Part shown: piece by piece, positions 36,168-39,802 of the stretch
Position numbering within the stretch: position 1 is the stretch's first letter
How the letters are laid out: every line of letters begins with the position of its first letter
Origin: a virus
Direction: 5' to 3' (one strand)
Virus record (IMG/VR): IMGVR_UViG_3300047586_000011
Coordinates: 1-39,802 of that record
DNA length: 39,802 bases
The notes under the pieces: model-generated
The model's database searches: none
What the model was told of the DNA's origin: nothing
What the model saw: only the letters and a program-made list of their open reading frames with translations
Program-made: the position numbers and the translations under genes

Positions 36168-36778
36168 TCAGTCTAGCGGATGCTTACGGGCGATCCCACC
36201 CTGAGCTTCGGCGTAGCGTTGGATCGCCTCGGGGGAATGAAGCCAGCGGACATGCTCGGTCCCGACGACGTGGCGATGGGCGAGCGTCATGGCCGTGGCA
36301 GATTGAGCGGAGAGACCCCGGAGCAGGATGAGGAAGCGGCGCCACGTCATCCCTCGCAGGACACCCGGCAGGCTCAGGTCGATGTGGTACTCACGAGCGA
36401 AGTCCGCCTCGACGAGCGCCCACTCCTCTACCGACGAGAAGCTTTCGCCCGCCGGGTCGCCCGGTTTGGGCTTCGCAGCCCCTTCATGTATTCCTTCATC
36501 ACCTCGCCGACCAGATCGGGAAGCGCCGTGACCGGAAGCTGACTCTCGCGCAGGATGATCTCGAGCTTGTCCGCACCGAACAGGGCCTCGCAGAGTTCGA
36601 TGGCCTGCTCTGCCGTGACGTCGGCCTGGTCACCAGCTCCGAGGTGGAGCCGGTTGACTATCAGCGCCACCGAGGCGGGCATGGACGGGGGAAGATCGTA
36701 GACCTTACCCCCGACCTTGATCTGGAACGGCTTGGCCGTCTGCTCCCCACGGAGAGCATCGAAGTCGATGAGCGGCAT
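36168..36778 (-). CDS. Tail assembly chaperone fusion (gpGT-like) made by -1 frameshift
   Basis: The 116-codon first frame (36428-36778) shifts to the -1 frame at CCCAAAC (36470-36464). The downstream frame continues GDPAGESFSSVEEWALVEAD, then REYHIDLSLPGVLRGMTWRRFLILLRGL and ends at 36168. FAREYHIDL and MTWRRFLILL are typical of the second chaperone part. Lambda-like phages make a minor amount of fused product that is needed with the tape measure to build the tail. The arrangement (major tail protein, G, T, tape measure) is exact. Confidence 0.85.
36428..36778 (-). CDS. Tail assembly chaperone (gpG-like), unshifted product
   Basis: 116 residues, MPLIDFDALRGEQTAKPFQI onward with YDLPPSMPASVALIVNRL and a helical ALFGADKLEIILRESQLP; the C-terminus after the slip site is basic (RATRRAKASRR). 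It is the abundant product of the pair; with the fused form it coats the tape measure before tail polymerisation. 3-nt gap after the major tail protein gene. Family recognition rests on position, length and the frameshift. Confidence 0.85.
   Translation of the reverse strand: MPLIDFDALRGEQTAKPFQIKVGGKVYDLPPSMPASVALIVNRLHLGAGDQADVTAEQAIELCEALFGADKLEIILRESQLPVTALPDLVGEVMKEYMKGLRSPNRATRRAKASRR
36464..36470 (-). promoter_or_regulatory. Programmed -1 frameshift heptamer CCCAAAC
   Basis: Minus strand C-CCA-AAC in the zero frame of the gpG-like gene re-pairs as CCC-AAA in the -1 frame, a canonical X-XXY-YYZ slippery site. It lies in the overlap of the two chaperone frames, 36 nt before the zero-frame stop. 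Confidence 0.85.
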
Positions 36779-36781
36779 CGA

Positions 36782-37225
36782 CTACGTCCAGATCGCTTCG
36801 CCGGAGACGGTGATCTTGGCGGTCCAGCTGGCGTTGTCATTGTTCCCGCCGCTGGCCTCGGTGATCTCGACCGAGCCGGAGAAGGACTTGATGTTGCCGC
36901 CCGGAGAGGTCCAGCGGAACGAGCCGAGCGAGCCGAGCCCGATGGCGGCGCCGATCACTTCCATGCGCGCCTGGCCGGAGTCGCGGGTGCCGGTTGCCAC
37001 GTCTTCGAGGTGGAACCCTTCGAGGGTGTACTCCTCGCCCCGCTCGGCGACGATGTGCTCGGGATGGCCGGCCGAGTCGAAGTCGGTCCCGTCAGCCCGG
37101 GTCGTGCTCGGCGAATGGGCGATGCTCTTGACGCCCCCGATGGGGAGGAAGGCCGGGCCACCGGAGCCGGCCGCGGGCGCGACCTCGAACTCCCCGTCCC
37201 GGGCGAGCCACTTCGTTATTGCCAC
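36782..37225 (-). CDS. Major tail (tube) protein
   Basis: 147 residues, beta-rich: LARDGEFEVAP, VKSIAHSPSTTRADGTDFDSAG, EYTLEGFHLEDV, SFSGSVEITEASGG, WTAKITVSGEAIW. The ITKWL start and alternating strands match lambda gpV-like/siphovirus tube proteins that polymerise into the tail tube. It is directly followed by the frameshifted chaperones and preceded by the tail terminator, the canonical order. ATG at 37225 with GGAGGTCACC ribosome-binding site. Confidence 0.88.
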   Translation of the reverse strand: MAITKWLARDGEFEVAPAAGSGGPAFLPIGGVKSIAHSPSTTRADGTDFDSAGHPEHIVAERGEEYTLEGFHLEDVATGTRDSGQARMEVIGAAIGLGSLGSFRWTSPGGNIKSFSGSVEITEASGGNNDNASWTAKITVSGEAIWT

Positions 37226-37234
37226 GGTGACCTC

Positions 37235-37669
37235 CTATGGTCGCTCTCTGGTCCGGTTGATGATCTCGGTCCGAAGGTTCATCCCGTAGACCTGACGCCC
37301 GGAGCCATCGGCGCCCATTCTAACCGGGCTCGATTGCTCCGCGATAGCCGAGACGAGGTAAGTGCCGTCCGGGAGCGTTACGTTCCGGAGGGCGTGGAGC
37401 TCGCTGTAGATGGCCCACCAGAGCGTCAGACCCACCGTAGGGTCACTCGTGCCCCGGACTTGTATCTGAACGCCCGGCGAGTCATACGGGAGCTTAGAGT
37501 CGGCTTCTGGGCCCGGCTGGATGTAGACCCCGACCGCGACGTCCGGCTCGGTGGGCAGATCGTCGACGAACACGTTGGCGCCGCCCGAGGCGGAGTAGAC
37601 GAGATCGGGGTAGAGACTCGTCCCGGGGATGACCGATCCGAGGTACTCGGCGATGCCGACGTGGATCAT
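37235..37669 (-). CDS. Tail terminator/completion protein
   Basis: 144 residues from ATG 37669 (ATGA overlap). IHVGIAEYLGSVIPGTSLYPDLVY, VQIQVRGTSDPTVGLTLWWAIYSELHALRN and YLVSAIAEQSSPVRMGADGSGRQVYGMNLRTEI follow the layout of phage minor capsid/tail completion proteins (lambda gpU/HK97 gp10-like neighbours). It would cap the tail tube end before head joining. The N-terminal extension in the same frame upstream is non-coding. Confidence 0.8.
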   Translation of the reverse strand: MIHVGIAEYLGSVIPGTSLYPDLVYSASGGANVFVDDLPTEPDVAVGVYIQPGPEADSKLPYDSPGVQIQVRGTSDPTVGLTLWWAIYSELHALRNVTLPDGTYLVSAIAEQSSPVRMGADGSGRQVYGMNLRTEIINRTRERP

Positions 37670-38004
37670 GGGAGCTTCTCCCGCATGACCTTGGCGAGCA
37701 TGTCCCGGACGGCGCCGGCGCACTCGCCGAGGGCGAGGCTGAGCCACTTCCCGCGCCGGCCGTAGCCAAAGCGGAACTGTGGGTTCTCGTGAAGCACGAC
37801 GGCGTAGGGGGTGTCATACGCCACAACCCCCGTGTCGCCGTCGATGTCCGTGAAGCCGGACTGCGCCAGGGTGCCCTCTTGGAACGGAACAGTCCGATTG
37901 GCGACCCCGAGTACGAGCCCGGCGGCGCGCGTGAGACTTTCGCGCTGGCCGGCGGTGACGGCGCGGCGAGCTGCCCGATCATCCCAATCGACATGCGCCT
38001 TCAC
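37666..38004 (-). CDS. Head-tail joining protein (HK97 gp10-like)
   Basis: 112 residues from GTG 38004 (GTGA overlap with the upstream stop). SLTRAAGLVLGVANRTVPFQEGTLAQSG, then YDTPYAVVLHENPQFRFGYGRRGKWLSLAL and a C-terminal helix match HK97 gp10-like and minor capsid proteins that connect the completed head to the tail. The TPYAVVLHE and GKWL blocks are the landmarks. It lies in the connector cluster. Confidence 0.85.
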   Translation of the reverse strand: MKAHVDWDDRAARRAVTAGQRESLTRAAGLVLGVANRTVPFQEGTLAQSGFTDIDGDTGVVAYDTPYAVVLHENPQFRFGYGRRGKWLSLALGECAGAVRDMLAKVMREKLP

Positions 38005-38348
38005 GAGCCGGATCCCGAAGATGGGGCGGCGCCGATCCACGTCTCGGCCAGGATCTCGTAGTGCGTCGGCCGGCGACGGTCCGGCATCGGCTCGCAGACG
38101 AGAACCCGGTAGGCGTCGGGCGGATAGGTGACGCGAGACTCGGGCCGGATCGGGCCATCCTCGGGTCGAATGAGGATCATGGCCGAGCATTGGAGGTTGC
38201 GTCCGTCCGGGCCGACGATCACGCGGGTCGTGGGCTGGACTGAGGCGCGAAGCGTGCGGGGTGCGCCGAAGGTCGGACCCAGAGAGCCGGAGCCGGCGAA
38301 GTCTCGGATCGTGATTACGTCCCGGAGCAGCTGGCGCGGGATCTTCAC
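38001..38348 (-). CDS. Head closure/stopper protein
   Basis: 115 residues from GTG 38348 (GTGA overlap). IPRQLLRDVITIRDFAGSGSLGPTFGAPRTLRASVQPTTRVIV, then CSAMILIRPEDGPIRPESRVTY and a terminal HYEILAETWI are the features of SPP1 gp16-like head closure proteins: a small beta barrel that plugs the portal after packaging. Position second in the connector cluster fits. Confidence 0.8.
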   Translation of the reverse strand: MKIPRQLLRDVITIRDFAGSGSLGPTFGAPRTLRASVQPTTRVIVGPDGRNLQCSAMILIRPEDGPIRPESRVTYPPDAYRVLVCEPMPDRRRPTHYEILAETWIGAAPSSGSGS

Positions 38349-38749
38349 GAGATCGGGACCGACCCGCCCGTGAGGTTGACCTCGCGGAGAGCCCGGAGTG
38401 CTCGGCGGGCCAGGACGTCGGGCAGTTGCGAGATGCTGAGCTTACCTGCGGCCAGGGAGCCCCGGAGCCCGGCGGTGTCGTGCTCTTCGCCGGTCTCGGC
38501 CCAGAACTCACATTGAGCACAAACGGCCTTCGCCAGAGCGTCCCTGTATTCCTGCTGGGTGTAGGGCGCCACCTCGGTCGGGATCACTCGCGAGATGCCG
38601 CTGAGGAGCCCGTCGTAAGCGAGCTTTGAGTCGCCGCGCGTGGCCTCGTCGATCAGCTCACTGGCTCGCGTCAGGAGCCTGACGGCATCCGCCGGGGCCG
38701 CGGTGCCGGTGTAGGTCGCCAGTTGAGCGGCGGTTGCATAGACAGCCAC
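38345..38749 (-). CDS. Head-tail adaptor protein
   Basis: 134 residues, helical, from GTG 38749 with GGAGGTGCTCC upstream. YATAAQLATYTG, RLLTRASELIDEAT, YTQQEYRDALAKAVCAQCEFWAETGEE and LARRALRAL are typical of the SPP1 gp15/HK97 gp6 adaptor family, which rings the portal. It is the first connector gene and follows the pentanucleotide-repeat tract. Confidence 0.85.
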   Translation of the reverse strand: MAVYATAAQLATYTGTAAPADAVRLLTRASELIDEATRGDSKLAYDGLLSGISRVIPTEVAPYTQQEYRDALAKAVCAQCEFWAETGEEHDTAGLRGSLAAGKLSISQLPDVLARRALRALREVNLTGGSVPIS

Positions 38750-38772
38750 GGAGCACCTCCGGAGCTAGTCTA

Positions 38773-38970
38773 CCTTGCCTTGCCTAGCCACGGCCAGCCG
38801 CGCCGAACATAGCCCGACCTCGGCTCGCCACTGCCTACCACGCAGAACCCCGCCCAGCTGCGCCGTTGCTAACCGCACCCTGATCGCACCGTGCCATGCC
38901 TTGACCCGCCGGGCCTGAGCCCGCCCCACCCTAACCGGCCATGCCCTGCCGGGCCACGCCACACTCAGCC
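38773..38970 (-). repeat. Non-coding degenerate pentanucleotide (NNGCC) repeat tract
   Basis: The gap 38750-38980 has no convincing gene. On the plus strand the dinucleotide CC recurs every five bases for about 200 bp (38773, 38778, 38783, 38788, 38798, 38803, 38813, 38818, 38828, 38838, 38848, 38853, 38863, 38873, 38878, then, one base shifted, 38894, 38899, 38909, 38914, 38924, 38929, 38939, 38944, 38949, 38954, 38959, 38969), most often as GCC. The minus-strand RNA therefore has GG runs separated by three bases, suited to two-tetrad G-quadruplexes. It separates the 205-aa protein gene from the connector genes. Confidence 0.85.
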
Positions 38971-38980
38971 TGATCTTGGC

Positions 38981-39598
38981 TTAGCCCACCATGAACTTGA
39001 CGACCTGGAACCGGCCGTAGGTCGGCCGGAAGTCTCCGACGCCGATCAGACGACCGGCGTTCGTGGTGACCTCGTGAAGGATCGTCCGGTCGATGTACTC
39101 GGGCAGCAGCACCATCACTTCGATGGTCGCTTCCCAGCCTTCGCGGAGCGCCGGGCGCTCGCGAGTGATGGCGTTGCGCTGGATCAGGACCCGGCGTCGG
39201 TCGATGTAGTCGGCATCCTTGACGCCGAGGTCGGCCAGCTCCGTGAGCGAGACGACGCCCGCCTTGAACAGGTCCATGGCGGACTTGCGGGGCGAGCGCG
39301 GGTCCTGCCGGAAGCGGGCGGCTCCGATGATCGCCTGCCGCAGATACTCGCCCGGCAGACCGAGGTTGCCGTTCGGGCAGCGGTAGACGTAGGACTCCAG
39401 GTTGTCGGACTTCTTGGCTTTGGAGCCCTTCGCGGCGGCGGCCTTCGATGCGACCGCCTCGTTGCTCCAGCGGTGGAAGAGGATCGCGGCCGAGCCACGG
39501 ATGGTCACCTTCGCGGTGTAGGGCTCGGTCGCTGCGATCTCTTCGTTCGCATCTTCGGAGACGGGGGAGATGACGGCGAGAGCGGGTTTCGTTGCCAT
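38981..39598 (-). CDS. Uncharacterised conserved phage protein (late)
   Basis: 205 residues. VTIRGSAAILFHRWSNEAVASK opens the conserved part; ESYVYRCPNGNLGLPGEYLRQAIIGAARF, SAMDLFKAGVVSLTEL, IDRRRVLIQRNAITRERPAL and the end GRLIGVGDFRPTYGRFQV follow. I recognise this spacing from hypothetical proteins in other phages. The strand pattern and the glycine-rich G-G-x-R-P-x-x-G-x-F end resemble RAMP/Cas7-like folds, but that is a guess by eye. It lies between the glycan cassette (across the circle) and the connector genes; role unknown. Confidence 0.78.
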   Translation of the reverse strand: MATKPALAVISPVSEDANEEIAATEPYTAKVTIRGSAAILFHRWSNEAVASKAAAAKGSKAKKSDNLESYVYRCPNGNLGLPGEYLRQAIIGAARFRQDPRSPRKSAMDLFKAGVVSLTELADLGVKDADYIDRRRVLIQRNAITRERPALREGWEATIEVMVLLPEYIDRTILHEVTTNAGRLIGVGDFRPTYGRFQVVKFMVG

Positions 39599-39645
39599 TT
39601 GCCTGTACCTCTGTGGCGCCCCATGCCTGGCCGTAGAAGCGGGAA

Positions 39646-39681
39646 GCCCCGCCCGAACGAGTACAGGTCGTCAGGCGGGGC
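39646..39681 (-). terminator. GC-rich hairpin upstream of the 205-aa protein gene
   Basis: GCCCCGCC (39646-39653) pairs with GGCGGGGC (39674-39681), a perfect 8-bp stem with a 20-nt loop, in the 204-bp non-coding stretch 39599-39802. No U-tract. Together with the terminator-like element in the terminal repeat it bounds the glycan cassette on the side away from the capsid gene. Confidence 0.5.
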
Positions 39682-39802
39682 ATGAAAAACCGGCGCCTGT
39701 ACAGCCGTTCGATAGAGAGAATAGTCCCGATGGGGCGTTCAGCGCAAGAGGGAAACGAGCCGCCGAAGTCTGTCCTGACAATCGGCCACGGCCGCACGGT
39801 TC
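39676..39802. repeat. Terminal redundancy, right copy
   Basis: Exact copy of bases 1-127. Joining the ends gives a circle in which the pyruvyltransferase-like gene (stop at 64) is followed, after the terminator-like element, by the gene starting at 39598. Confidence 0.95.

Noticed and set aside
38765-38962. 65-codon minus-strand frame inside the pentanucleotide tract
   Set aside because: Its sequence is a by-product of the 5-base period, with no ribosome-binding site and no protein-like pattern.
38931-39797. 288-codon frame spanning the circular junction and the 205-aa gene
   Set aside because: It reads an Arg-rich shadow of the conserved protein in another frame; the 205-aa frame has clear protein character.
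1-39802. tRNA genes, rRNA, CRISPR arrays, insertion sequences, riboswitches
   Set aside because: I looked for cloverleaf-like GTTCRANYC arms, regular spacer-repeat arrays, terminal inverted repeats with transposases and known riboswitch cores and found none that I could support by eye.

Overview
The window is one complete tailed-phage (siphovirus-type) genome from a high-GC host. Bases 1-127 recur exactly as bases 39676-39802, which is how an assembler prints a circular or circularly permuted molecule. The non-redundant length is therefore 39,675 bp. Every gene I can support lies on the minus strand, so transcription runs from high to low coordinates. Start codons are ATG and GTG, with a few TTG and one probable CTG. 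Nearly thirty neighbouring genes overlap by an NTGA tetranucleotide (translational coupling). The ReqiPepy6 Gp37-like tail protein, the MuF-type head protein, the Gp68-type radical-SAM-like protein and the GTG starts recall actinophages, but the host is not identifiable from sequence. I see no integrase, tRNA or CRISPR array.

Layout in transcription order. From 39.6 kb: an uncharacterised 205-aa protein, a 200-bp non-coding tract of degenerate pentanucleotide repeats, head-tail connector genes, tail terminator, major tail protein, tail-assembly chaperones joined by a -1 frameshift at CCCAAAC, tape measure (six 15-residue repeats), distal tail protein, a Gp37-like tail protein fused to a fibre, and a second fibre. 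From 30.4 to 28 kb: a host-interaction/lysis block with a coiled-coil membrane protein, a papain-like protease, a holin-like protein and a secreted lysozyme-like protein. From 27.9 to 13.5 kb: small early genes, an XRE repressor-like protein, a topoisomerase VI-A-like Toprim protein, a PD-(D/E)XK nuclease with a probable ssDNA-annealing partner, an HD phosphohydrolase, HNH proteins, a replicative helicase split into a DnaB-N protein and a RecA-fold ATPase, a Dcm-type methyltransferase, and RusA. From 13.4 to 3.9 kb: a Gp68-like protein, a methyltransferase-TerS fusion, TerL, portal, a MuF head protein carrying an ADP-ribosyltransferase domain, scaffold and major capsid protein. From 3.8 to 0.06 kb: a five-gene cassette of surface-glycan enzymes plus a HExxH protein.

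After circularisation the glycan cassette sits between the major capsid gene and the head-tail connector genes, inside what is normally a continuous virion operon. It is flanked by hairpins, so it looks like an inserted moron.

Regulation: four promoters (about 13.47, 23.75, 25.24 and 27.94 kb) carry the same palindrome, TAACCC-N5/6-GGGTTA, between -35 and -10. This looks like one repressor regulon covering the early, recombination and packaging operons, with the XRE protein at 25.5-25.8 kb as the natural candidate regulator. A cluster of nine GGGGACA/TGTCCCC heptamers at 17.74-17.82 kb beside the helicase genes is the best candidate replication origin.
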